A stretch of DNA of 16,375 bases. Source: JANWZL01 sp037445185 (lineage in GTDB: Bacteria; Pseudomonadota; Gammaproteobacteria; Burkholderiales; Thiobacillaceae). Positions 1 through 7,805 of the stretch are shown in pieces. A program made the position numbers and the translations under genes. The stretch's first letter is position 1. Each line of letters starts with the position of its first letter. The stretch lies in contig JBBIKZ010000053.1 of NCBI GenBank assembly GCA_037445185.1, positions 1 through 16,375 on the forward strand. Reading direction: 5' to 3'. Below the pieces are notes generated by a model that saw only the letters and a program-made list of their open reading frames with translations, was not told where the DNA came from and ran no database searches.

Positions 1-166
1 ACAGCCCGGCGTAACCCAGCTTCTTCTCGCCTGCCTCGAAGAGTTCCTTCTGCAACGCCAGCGCCTTGTTGAACACAAAACGGCACGAGCCAGCGAAACG
101 GCGCATCTGCCGCTCCTGCTGGCCGTCTGGGCGTAGCTCGAACTTGAAGGCTTGAAGTCGTTGCAT
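1..166 (-). CDS. tnpB: IS200/IS605-family TnpB (OrfB), N-terminal part, runs off the window
   Basis: RNA-guided nuclease of IS200/IS605 (IS1341-like) transposons, which cuts DNA at the element's donor and target sites using a guide RNA from the element's right end. Only the first 55 residues are in the window. They begin MQRLQAFKFELRP and continue with FAGSCRFVFNKALALQKE, the conserved N-terminal helix-turn-helix region of the OrfB family. The ATG at 166 is the only start that gives the usual N-terminus. Catalytic RuvC residues, the zinc finger and the guide RNA region would lie to the left of the window and cannot be judged. The gene points away from the truncated patatin gene beside it. No tnpA (Y1 transposase) is visible on this side. 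Family assignment is confident; whether the protein is intact is unknown. Confidence 0.88.
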   Translation of the reverse strand, partial: MQRLQAFKFELRPDGQQERQMRRFAGSCRFVFNKALALQKELFEAGEKKLGYAGL

Positions 167-191
167 GGATCAATGGTACGCTAAAACCCAA

Positions 192-208
192 GGACGGCTA
201 CGCCGTCC
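192..208. repeat. Subterminal hairpin of the IS element
   Basis: A perfect 7-bp stem (GGACGGC / GCCGTCC) closed by the three-base loop TAC lies between the tnpB start and the presumed element end. Subterminal hairpins of this size are recognised by the single-strand (Y1) transposase in the IS200/IS605 family. Its place and shape are seen directly; the role is inferred from the family. Confidence 0.65.
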
Positions 209-230
209 GCGCTATCCTTCCCCGCCCTGA

Positions 231-755
231 ACGGCCGGGCTCGTCGCGCACCGGGTCAAGGGGCGCCCCCTGGACAGGTTGGCCAAGCCCTTCGGCACCG
301 TGGCCACCGACCTCATGAACGGCGAGATGGTGCTCTTCCGCCTTGGCAACACGGGCAAGGCGGTGCGTGCCTCCAGCACGGTGCCGGGCGTGTTCCAGCC
401 GGTGGAAATCGGCGGCCTGGAGTATGTCGACGGTGGCCTGACCTCGCCGGTGCCGGCCCAGTCCGCGCGGGCCATGGGGGCCGATTTCGTCATCGCCGTC
501 GACATCTCCAGCGTCGCCCGCCGCGGCAAGCCGAGCGGCACGCTGGACCTGCTGCTGCAGACCTTCGCCATCATGGGCCAGGCCATCAGCCGACACGAGC
601 TGAAAGTGGCCGACTTGGTGATCCGTCCGGCCACGGCGGCCGTCAGCAGCACGGACTTTCAGGACCGTCATCTGGCCATCCTGGAGGTGGAAAAGGCCGC
701 CTCGGCGGTCATGCCCGAGCTCAAGGCCAGGCTACAACGGCTCAGGTCGGAATGA
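231..755 (+). pseudogene. Patatin-like phospholipase, 5' truncated by the IS element
   Basis: The open frame from 231 to the TGA at 753-755 gives 174 residues matching the C-terminal half of bacterial patatin-like (RssA/YchK-type) serine esterases. It contains the core segment PFGTVATDL, the ASSTVPGVFQPV segment, and the catalytic-aspartate motif YVDGGLTSPVP with Asp at 429-431. The N-terminal half, which should carry the glycine-rich oxyanion loop and the GxSxG nucleophile serine, is missing; full-length relatives have about 300 residues. Upstream the frame meets a stop at 228-230 in the IS end. A TTG at 279 could in principle start translation, but the product would have no nucleophile and could not be an esterase. 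The missing half may lie on the far side of the element, outside the window. Confidence 0.8.
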
Positions 756-776
756 ACCGAATGACTTGCAGGCACC

Positions 777-817
777 GACCTCGTCCGCCAGTATCGGCGT
801 TCAGCACGGACGAGGTC
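777..817. terminator. Inverted repeat between convergent genes, likely terminator
   Basis: Perfect 11-bp arms GACCTCGTCCG (777-787) and CGGACGAGGTC (807-817) are separated by 19 bases, just after the patatin remnant and facing the end of ygiQ. There is no T-tract on either strand, so it is not a classic intrinsic terminator. Its place between two convergent genes makes bidirectional termination or mRNA 3'-end protection the likely use. Confidence 0.5.
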
Positions 818-851
818 CGCTCCCACCCCCACGAAGAGGTAGCAGGGGCTC

Positions 852-869
852 CCCGGCAAGTCTGCCGGG
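852..869. terminator. Hairpin just past the ygiQ stop codon
   Basis: Perfect 7-bp stem CCCGGCA / TGCCGGG with the four-base loop AGTC, six bases beyond the ygiQ stop on the minus strand. The stop codon itself sits in a 12-base palindrome (GGCTCATGAGCC, 872-883). No T-tract follows, so it may act as a 3'-end stabiliser or a Rho-independent terminator of atypical form. Confidence 0.4.
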
Positions 870-874
870 CCGGC

Positions 875-3043
<2,169 letters not shown>

Positions 3044-3111
3044 TGTCTGTCCCTGGCAGGTGAGACGAGGTGGGACCACCGCCGTCGGGCAAAGTGCCGG
3101 ATGGGCCGGCT

Positions 3112-3354
3112 TCAGGACCGGCCCTGCAATCGGTGCGTGGCGGCGCTGATCAGCAGGTGGATCTCGGCATCGGTCAGTTCCGGATACCGGTTGCGCAGCA
3201 CGTGCGCCATGCCGAAACCGGAGATCGGTCCTGCCGGGTCGGCGAGCAGCGTGGCGATCAGGGCGCAGGCCTCGCTGAACACCGCGCGCACGCGCAGGTG
3301 CACACGCCGCTCGGGCTGGCCACCGGCGCCCGGCGGGTCAGTGGATGCGTTCAT
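3112..3354 (-). CDS. Small hypothetical protein, paralog 2 of a tandem pair
   Basis: An 80-residue protein of no family I recognise. It is clearly related to the protein encoded just upstream: both contain QxERRVH, VRxVFxEACALIA, LRxRYPEL and EIHxLxxAA, with roughly 34 identical positions. It is predicted to be soluble and mostly helical, with no signal peptide or membrane segment. Its ATG overlaps the TGA of its neighbour (ATGA at 3351-3354), so translation is probably coupled. Compared with its sister it has a proline- and glycine-richer N-terminus and a three-residue-longer middle segment (around PAGPISGFG). It lies between the sister and ygiQ in one operon. That it is a real gene rests on the paralogy, the stop-start overlap and the upstream promoter. 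Confidence 0.75.
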   Translation of the reverse strand: MNASTDPPGAGGQPERRVHLRVRAVFSEACALIATLLADPAGPISGFGMAHVLRNRYPELTDAEIHLLISAATHRLQGRS

Positions 3355-3593
3355 GCCCCGCCCGGCCGATTGTAGGTACGCGCGGCGGCGGTGACCAGGA
3401 CGTGGATCTCCAGGGCCGAGAGTTCGGGATAGCGCTGACGCAGGATGCTGGCCGCGGTCGCGTCCGGCATCTCGCCCTTGCCGAGGCTGGGGGCGATCAG
3501 GGCGCAGGCCTCGGTGAACACCTCGCGCACCTTGTGATGGACACGCCGCTCGGTCTGCCCGGCGGTGTCTCGGGAGGTGGATGTGGCTGTCAT
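3351..3593 (-). CDS. Small hypothetical protein, paralog 1 of a tandem pair
   Basis: First gene of the minus-strand operon and, like its paralog, exactly 80 residues. The variable, threonine/serine-rich N-terminus (about residues 1-13) is followed by ERRVHHKVREVFTEACALIA (14-33), a short polar linker, and ILRQRYPELSALEIHVL (48-64). The single conserved cysteine lies in EACALIA. The reading frame stays open for 35 codons upstream, but I choose the ATG at 3593 because it lies about 22 bases after the predicted transcription start and gives the same length as the sister protein. No strong Shine-Dalgarno sequence precedes it. The function is unknown; the repeated RYPEL-x-x-x-EIH segment looks like a helical binding surface, but that is only an impression. 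Confidence 0.75.
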   Translation of the reverse strand: MTATSTSRDTAGQTERRVHHKVREVFTEACALIAPSLGKGEMPDATAASILRQRYPELSALEIHVLVTAAARTYNRPGGA

Positions 3594-3622
3594 GGTGAGC
3601 GTTGCTGGCTGCAAATCCCGGC

Positions 3623-3650
3623 ATTGTAGCCGGCTGGCGCTGCGAGGCAA
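3623..3650 (-). promoter_or_regulatory. Sigma70-type promoter for the paralog-ygiQ operon
   Basis: Read on the minus strand, TTGCCT (-35, 3650-3645) and TACAAT (-10, 3628-3623) are separated by 16 bases. Transcription would start near 3616 and leave a leader of about 22 bases before the ATG at 3593. The -10 matches the consensus at five of six positions. Confidence 0.6.
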
Positions 3651-3707
3651 TGGCAGCGGTGACCGGGGAAGCGAGCGGGGATCGAGCATAGTGGCCACCT
3701 GCCGTTA

Positions 3708-3736
3708 TTGTCGGCAATTCCACCCGAGCGTAGCAT
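3708..3736 (+). promoter_or_regulatory. Sigma70-type promoter for the diguanylate cyclase gene
   Basis: TTGTCG (-35, 3708-3713), a 17-base spacer and TAGCAT (-10, 3731-3736) face the cyclase gene. The expected transcription start, about seven bases past the -10, coincides with the ATG at 3743. This would give a leaderless or nearly leaderless mRNA, and no Shine-Dalgarno sequence is present before the ATG. Confidence 0.5.
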
Positions 3737-3742
3737 GCCCGC

Positions 3743-4630
3743 ATGCCCCTGCCCCTGGAACGCGACCAGATCCAGCAGCTGACCGAAGAGCTGGAGTTGA
3801 TCATCGCGGCGCACCTGGCCTGGTTCAAGCAGCTCAACCGGGCCCTGGTCTGCGGCTCCGACCTGCCCCAGGGCGACATCCACCCCGAGGCGCACCTGCG
3901 CTCGCCCTTCGGCCTCTGGTACTACAGCCGCGAGCCGCATCCGCTGGTCGATTATGCCATCTTCCAGGAGCTGGGGGCCATCCAGCAGGCCATGCACGCC
4001 GCCGCCCGACTGGCCCTGCTGGAGGTGGCCGAGGGCCGGCGGCCCGCCCCGGACCTCTATGACCAGTGCATCGATCTGAGCCTGCGGCTCAACACCCGGC
4101 TCAGGAACCTGCAGCTCGACATCATCGGCGAGCTGCTCACGACCGATGCCTTCACCGGTTGTTCCAGCCGCCGCGGCATGCTCGGCAAGCTGCGCGAGGA
4201 GCAGGAGCGCGCCATGCGCATCCAGCGCCCCTGCTGCATCTGTCTGATGGATTTCGACCGGTTCAAGCGTATCAACGACGAGCTGGGTCACCCCGCCGGC
4301 GACGCCGTGCTGCGACAGGGCATGCGTTTTGCCGCCGGGGTGCTGCGCAAGTACGACGCCATCTACCGCTACGGCGGCGAGGAATTCCTCATCTGCCTGC
4401 CCGGCACCCCCCTCGAGGACGCTGCCCAGGTGGTGGAGCGGCTGCGCCAGGGTCTGGCCCAGCTACCCATCCGGCTGCCCGGCGGGCAGGTGATCAATGT
4501 CTCCGCCTCCTTCGGTCTCGCCGAAATGCATCCCAAGAAACCAGTGGAGGAGGCCATCGCCAATGCCGACCTGGCCCTGATCCGGGCCAAGGAGAACGGC
4601 CGCAACCGGTTGGAGATCTGGCGAGAATGA
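3743..4630 (+). CDS. Diguanylate cyclase with N-terminal CZB-like domain (DgcZ/YdeH type)
   Basis: Makes the second messenger cyclic di-GMP from two GTP. The protein has 295 residues and no membrane segment, so it is cytoplasmic. Residues 10-130 resemble the chemoreceptor zinc-binding (CZB) domain of E. coli DgcZ: AAHLAWFKQLNRAL near residue 24, FGLWYYS near 56, and a helix with MHAAARLALL near 85. The C-terminal GGDEF domain (about 134-293) begins TDAFTGCSSRRGML, has the metal-binding DFDRFKRINDELGH segment, and an active-site GGEEF at 211-215. RKYD at 202-205 fits the RxxD inhibitory site, so product feedback is likely. Of the four DgcZ zinc ligands, His24 and His85 are kept, but the Cys aligns with Ser54 and the third His with Gln81. 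The gene stands alone between divergent and downstream genes. Confidence 0.92.
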   Translation: MPLPLERDQIQQLTEELELIIAAHLAWFKQLNRALVCGSDLPQGDIHPEAHLRSPFGLWYYSREPHPLVDYAIFQELGAIQQAMHAAARLALLEVAEGRRPAPDLYDQCIDLSLRLNTRLRNLQLDIIGELLTTDAFTGCSSRRGMLGKLREEQERAMRIQRPCCICLMDFDRFKRINDELGHPAGDAVLRQGMRFAAGVLRKYDAIYRYGGEEFLICLPGTPLEDAAQVVERLRQGLAQLPIRLPGGQVINVSASFGLAEMHPKKPVEEAIANADLALIRAKENGRNRLEIWRE

Positions 4631-4698
4631 GGGGATGGGGCTGAGGCGCGAGATGGCCCTATACTCACGGCTCACCACTCTCCGCCACGAGCCGAACA

Positions 4699-5730
4699 GT
4701 GGACCTCTACCCCCTCCTGCGCCCCCTGCTCTTCCGGCTCGACCCCGAGACCGCGCACAACCTGACCCTGGCCGGCATGGCGCGGCTGCACGCACTGGGG
4801 CTGCTCAAGCCGTTCCTGCCCGTCGTGCCGCCGCTGCCGGTGCGGGTGATGGGGCTGGATTTCCCCAACCCCGTCGGTCTGGCCGCGGGGCTGGACAAGA
4901 ACGGCGAGGCCATCGATGCCTGGGCGGCGCTCGGCTTCGGCTTCATCGAGGTGGGCGCGGTCACACCGCGTCCCCAACCGGGCAACCCCAAGCCGCGCGT
5001 CTTCCGCCTCCCGGCGGCCCGCGCCCTCATCAACCGCATGGGCTTCAACAACCTGGGCGTGGACCGGCTGCTGGCCAACCTCGAGGCGTGCCAGTACCGC
5101 GGCATCCTGGGCGTGAACCTGGGCAAGAACTTCGACACGCCCGTCGAACGCGCGGCCGACGACTACCTCATCTGTCTGGAAAAACTCTACGCCCGCGCGA
5201 GCTTCGTCACCCTCAACATCTCCTCGCCCAACACGCAAAACCTGCGCGCCCTGCAGGGCACCGCAGAGCTGGACGGGCTGCTTGGCCGCATCAAGGCCGC
5301 CCAGGCGCGCCTGGCCGATCGGTACGGCAAATACACCCCGGTGGCGGTGAAGGTGGCGCCGGACCTCACCGACGCGCAGATCACCGCCATGGCCGAGCGC
5401 TTCCGCCACCATCATGTGGATGCGGTGATCGCCACCAACACCACCGTCTCCCGCGCCGGGGTCGAACACCTGCCGCACGGCCAGCAGACCGGCGGTCTGT
5501 CGGGGGCACCTGTGCTGGCCGCTTCCACCCGCGTCCTGGCCGCCTTTCACCGCGCCTTGGGCGGCGAGATCCCGCTCATCGGCGTGGGCGGCATCCTGAG
5601 CGGCGAAGATGCCCGCGCGAAGATCGCCGCCGGGGCGAGCCTTGTGCAACTCTATACCGGCCTCATCTATCGCGGACCGGCCCTGGTGGCGGAATGCGTG
5701 CGGGCCCTGACGCAACCTACGAAGGCATGA
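4699..5730 (+). CDS. pyrD: Dihydroorotate dehydrogenase (quinone), class 2
   Basis: Oxidises dihydroorotate to orotate in pyrimidine synthesis, passing electrons via FMN to membrane quinone. The product has 343 residues from a GTG start, close to E. coli PyrD (336). The N-terminal helices (YPLLRPLLFRLDPETAHNLTL) are the membrane-associating, quinone-tunnel part found only in class 2. Family motifs follow: GLDFPNPVGLAAGLDKN, VGAVTPRPQPGNPKPRVFRL, NRMGFNNLG and NISSPNTQNLR, with the catalytic serine at about 175-176. VAVKVAPDLTD, TNTTVSRAG, GLSGAPVL and GVGGILSGEDA complete the FMN- and phosphate-binding loops. No residue appears missing. The preceding gene ends 68 bases upstream; the next gene (ald) starts one base after the stop, suggesting co-transcription. 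Confidence 0.96.
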   Translation: MDLYPLLRPLLFRLDPETAHNLTLAGMARLHALGLLKPFLPVVPPLPVRVMGLDFPNPVGLAAGLDKNGEAIDAWAALGFGFIEVGAVTPRPQPGNPKPRVFRLPAARALINRMGFNNLGVDRLLANLEACQYRGILGVNLGKNFDTPVERAADDYLICLEKLYARASFVTLNISSPNTQNLRALQGTAELDGLLGRIKAAQARLADRYGKYTPVAVKVAPDLTDAQITAMAERFRHHHVDAVIATNTTVSRAGVEHLPHGQQTGGLSGAPVLAASTRVLAAFHRALGGEIPLIGVGGILSGEDARAKIAAGASLVQLYTGLIYRGPALVAECVRALTQPTKA

Positions 5731-5731
5731 C

Positions 5732-6841
5732 ATGCGCATCGGCATCCCCAAGGAGATCAAGGCACAGGAGCACCGTGTGGCCGCCACGCCGGCCGGGGTG
5801 GCGGAACTGACGCGCGCAGGCCACACGGTCCTCGTGCAGCGCGGCGCCGGCGCTGCGATCGGCTTTCCCGACGAAGCCTACCGTGCCGCCGGCGCGCGCA
5901 TCGTGCCCGACCTCGCCGCGGTCTATGCGGCGGACCTCGTCTTCAAGGTCAAGGAACCGCAACCGGCCGAGGTCGATCTGTTGCAGTCGGGCCAGATCCT
6001 GTTCTGCTACCTGCATCTGGCCGCCTCGCCGCCGTTGACCCAGGCCCTGCTGGCGCGAGGCGTGACCGCCATCGCCTTCGAGACGGTGGAAGACGGCCGC
6101 GGGCGCACCCCGCTGCTGGCACCGATGTCCCAGATCGCAGGCCGCATGGCCATCCAGGCCGGCATGCAGGCACTGGAGATGCGTCACGGCGGCCGCGGCG
6201 TGCTGCTCTCGGGCGTGCCCGGCGTGCCGCCCGGCCGGGTGGTGGTGATCGGCGGCGGACAGGTGGGCGCCAACGCCGCCCGTGTGGCCATCGGCCTGGG
6301 CGCGGACGTCACCCTGCTCGAGCGCAGCCCGGACAAGCTGCAGCATTACGACGACCTGTACGGCGGGCGGCTCAAGACCCGATACTCCAACGTGACCAAT
6401 GTGGAAGCGTGCCTGGCCGAGGCGGATCTGGTCATCGGCGCGGTCTACGTGCACGGCCGGCGGCCGCCCAAGCTGATCAGCCGCGAGCTGTTGCAGCGCA
6501 TGCCGGACGGCGCCGCCCTGGTGGACGTGTCCGTGGACCAGGGCGGCATCGCCGAGACCTCCCGGCCGACCACGCACAGCGACCCCTTCTATGTCGAGGA
6601 AGGCGTGGTGCACTACTGTGTGCCCAACATGCCGGGCGCGGTCGCGCGCACCAGCACCCTGGCCCTGGCCGAGGCCACCCTGCCCTACCTGCTGCGCCTG
6701 GCGGCCGGCCCCCGCGCCGCCTTCTCCGCCGACAGTGGCTTCGCTTTGGGGCTCAATCTGGCCGGCGGCCGGATGATCCACCCCGGCCTGGCGCAAGACA
6801 TGGGCATGGAGGCGGCCGACTGGCGTGAGGTGCTGCCCTGA
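5732..6841 (+). CDS. ald: Alanine dehydrogenase
   Basis: Interconverts L-alanine and pyruvate plus ammonia with NAD(H), in the cytoplasm. The product is 369 residues, the normal family length. It starts MRIGIPKEIKAQEHRVAATP, as alanine dehydrogenases do. Substrate-binding and catalytic residues align as Lys74 (KVKEP), His95 (YLHLA) and Asp269 (VDVSVDQGG). The NAD-binding Rossmann loop is VVVIGGGQVGANAAR near residue 170; the loop reads GGGQVG where many relatives have GAGxAG, still a permissible dinucleotide fold. HYCVPNMPGAVARTSTLALAEATLPYL is the family signature near the C-terminus. GAAGG precedes the start at a suitable distance. It follows pyrD by one base and is likely translated from the same mRNA. 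Confidence 0.95.
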   Translation: MRIGIPKEIKAQEHRVAATPAGVAELTRAGHTVLVQRGAGAAIGFPDEAYRAAGARIVPDLAAVYAADLVFKVKEPQPAEVDLLQSGQILFCYLHLAASPPLTQALLARGVTAIAFETVEDGRGRTPLLAPMSQIAGRMAIQAGMQALEMRHGGRGVLLSGVPGVPPGRVVVIGGGQVGANAARVAIGLGADVTLLERSPDKLQHYDDLYGGRLKTRYSNVTNVEACLAEADLVIGAVYVHGRRPPKLISRELLQRMPDGAALVDVSVDQGGIAETSRPTTHSDPFYVEEGVVHYCVPNMPGAVARTSTLALAEATLPYLLRLAAGPRAAFSADSGFALGLNLAGGRMIHPGLAQDMGMEAADWREVLP

Positions 6842-6842
6842 A

Positions 6843-6869
6843 TACCCGATCAGTTCGATCGGGTACAAT
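6843..6869 (+). promoter_or_regulatory. Palindrome overlapping a -10 box upstream of the CDGSH gene
   Basis: Perfect 9-bp arms TACCCGATC (6843-6851) and GATCGGGTA (6857-6865) flank AGTTC, starting two bases after the ald stop. The right arm overlaps TACAAT (6864-6869), a good -10 box for the CDGSH gene. The only -35-like sequence is the weak CTGAAT at 6838-6843, giving a long 20-base spacer. A palindrome inside an over-long spacer is the layout of MerR/SoxR-type promoters. The alternative is a 3'-end hairpin for ald, but no T-tract follows. Confidence 0.45.
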
Positions 6870-6928
6870 CGCATCACCGTCCTCCGGCGCTGTCCATCCA
6901 TCCCTAGCCATCAAAGGAGCATGCAGAC

Positions 6929-7168
6929 ATGAGCGAACCCGTCGTCGCCGGCAAGACCCCCATCGAGGCCCAACTGGAGCCGGGCGAATACTGGTGGTGT
7001 GCCTGCGGTCGATCGAAGACCCAACCCTTCTGTGACGGCTCGCATGCCGGCACCGGTATCGAGCCCGTCGCCTTCCGGGTCGAGGAAAAGGGCAGCTACT
7101 GGCTGTGTGCCTGCAAGCACACGGCCAATCCGCCCTTCTGCGACGGGGCGCACGAGCTGCTCGACTGA
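6929..7168 (+). CDS. Tandem CDGSH iron-sulfur domain protein
   Basis: A 79-residue protein carrying two CDGSH-type 2Fe-2S binding motifs of the form CxC-x2-(S/T)-x3-PxCDG(S/A)H. The first is CACGRSKTQPFCDGSH (about 24-39), the second CACKHTANPPFCDGAH (about 60-75). Each supplies three cysteines and one histidine, so two labile clusters are expected. It has no membrane anchor, unlike mitoNEET, and is thus a soluble electron-transfer or Fe-S handling protein; its partner is unknown. The start is fixed by AAGGAG at 6914-6919, ten bases before the ATG. It is preceded by a possible regulated promoter and followed after 31 bases by a DUF2784 gene. Motif identity is certain, physiological role is not. 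Confidence 0.93.
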   Translation: MSEPVVAGKTPIEAQLEPGEYWWCACGRSKTQPFCDGSHAGTGIEPVAFRVEEKGSYWLCACKHTANPPFCDGAHELLD

Positions 7169-7199
7169 GGTCGTGGGCGGGCGGCCCTGCGCGCTTCCC

Positions 7200-7736
7200 A
7201 TGCTATATGCCCTGTTGGCCAACCTCGTCCTCGCCGTTCACCTGGCCTTCATCCTCTTCGTCGCTCTGGGCGGGCTCGCGGTGCTACGCTGGCCGCGCCT
7301 GGCCTGGCTGCATCTGCCCTGCGTGGCCTGGGGCGTCACGGTGGAACTGACCGGCTGGTACTGCCCGCTCACCCCCCTGGAAAACTACTTCCTGCATCTG
7401 GCCGGCCGGGAGGGCTATGCGGGCGACTTCATCCAGCACTACCTGCTCGCCGCCATTTATCCCGAGGGCCTGACACGTGAGGCCCAGACCATCATCGGTC
7501 TCATCGCCCTGGCGCTCAATCTCCCCGTCTATGGCTGGCTGCTGTACCGGCACAAGATCACAGCCGCAAACAAGCAGGCCGCCGACCCAATAGACCATCC
7601 CGGGTGGGGACTCATGCTACCCCCCGGCCCTGCGGGCACCCCCGCCCCCTTGATAAAGGGGGTGGCCGCGAAGCGGCCGAGGGATTGCCGCTCCGGGCGT
7701 GACCGGGCATGGTCTATGCGCCGCCGAAGCCAATAA
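7200..7736 (+). CDS. DUF2784 family membrane protein with a repeat-derived C-terminal tail
   Basis: A small integral membrane protein of the DUF2784 family, function unknown. The first 130 or so residues match the family: an N-terminal helix (YALLANLVLAVHLAFILFVA), a second around LPCVAWGVTVELTGWYCPLTPLE, the conserved GYAGDFIQHYLLAAIYP segment, and a last helix (LIALALNLPVYGWLLY). The family normally ends soon after, near residue 130. Here the frame enters a 128-bp repeat element and continues for 48 more residues rich in proline, glycine and arginine, ending at TAA 7734-7736. That tail is probably not conserved. The ATG at 7200 is the first in frame that keeps the family's N-terminus; no clear ribosome binding site precedes it. 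Confidence 0.82.
   Translation: MLYALLANLVLAVHLAFILFVALGGLAVLRWPRLAWLHLPCVAWGVTVELTGWYCPLTPLENYFLHLAGREGYAGDFIQHYLLAAIYPEGLTREAQTIIGLIALALNLPVYGWLLYRHKITAANKQAADPIDHPGWGLMLPPGPAGTPAPLIKGVAAKRPRDCRSGRDRAWSMRRRSQ
7590..7717. repeat. MITE-like 128-bp element with inverted-repeat ends
   Basis: The ends ATAGACCAT (7590-7598) and ATGGTCTAT (7709-7717) are perfect inverted repeats. They extend inward through CCCGG / CCGGG with one extra base on the right. Inside are three hairpins: an imperfect C/G-rich stem at about 7600-7627, CCCCCTT-GATA-AAGGGGG at 7645-7662, and GGCCGC-GAA-GCGGCC at 7664-7678. No transposase is encoded. No clear target-site duplication flanks it. It covers the 3' end of the DUF2784 gene and stops 36 bases before the rnfA -35 box. 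Only one copy is in the window, so its repeat status in the genome is inferred from form. Confidence 0.65.
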
Positions 7737-7753
7737 CGACGCGCGTTTCAGGG

Positions 7754-7782
7754 TTGTACGGTCGGTGCCCCTGGCGGATAAT
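7754..7782 (+). promoter_or_regulatory. Sigma70-type promoter of the rnf operon
   Basis: TTGTAC (-35, 7754-7759) and GATAAT (-10, 7777-7782) are separated by exactly 17 bases. Transcription would begin near 7789, leaving a leader of about 16 bases before the rnfA ATG. This is the best promoter match in the window and lies just outside the MITE-like element. Confidence 0.72.
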
Positions 7783-7805
7783 CCCGCAGACCTTCCGACC
7801 CCGCC

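Larger units (their letters stand above)
1..232 (-). mobile_element. Left-end part of an IS200/IS605 (IS1341-like) element
   Basis: The tnpB start lies about 65 bp from the point where patatin coding sequence resumes (231-236). The segment between carries a perfect hairpin and a C-rich stretch (TTCCCCGCCCTGAACGG) of the kind found at the ends of this family. Such elements have subterminal hairpins and neither terminal inverted repeats nor target duplications, so the exact boundary cannot be fixed here. I place it at about 228-236 because the reading frame of the phospholipase is closed by a TGA at 228-230 inside the element end. The other end lies outside the window. Confidence 0.62.

Noticed and set aside
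4660..4665. TATACT as a -10 box for pyrD
   Set aside because: Good hexamer, but no -35-like sequence at 15-19 bases upstream; too weak to list as a promoter.
4672..5826. A 384-codon open frame antisense to pyrD
   Set aside because: Shadow frame of a fully recognisable pyrD; no start signal or motif.
5717..6901. A 394-codon open frame antisense to ald
   Set aside because: High GC leaves the opposite strand open; the translation is a histidine/glycine/alanine-rich shadow with no family motif, while ald on the plus strand has all its catalytic residues.
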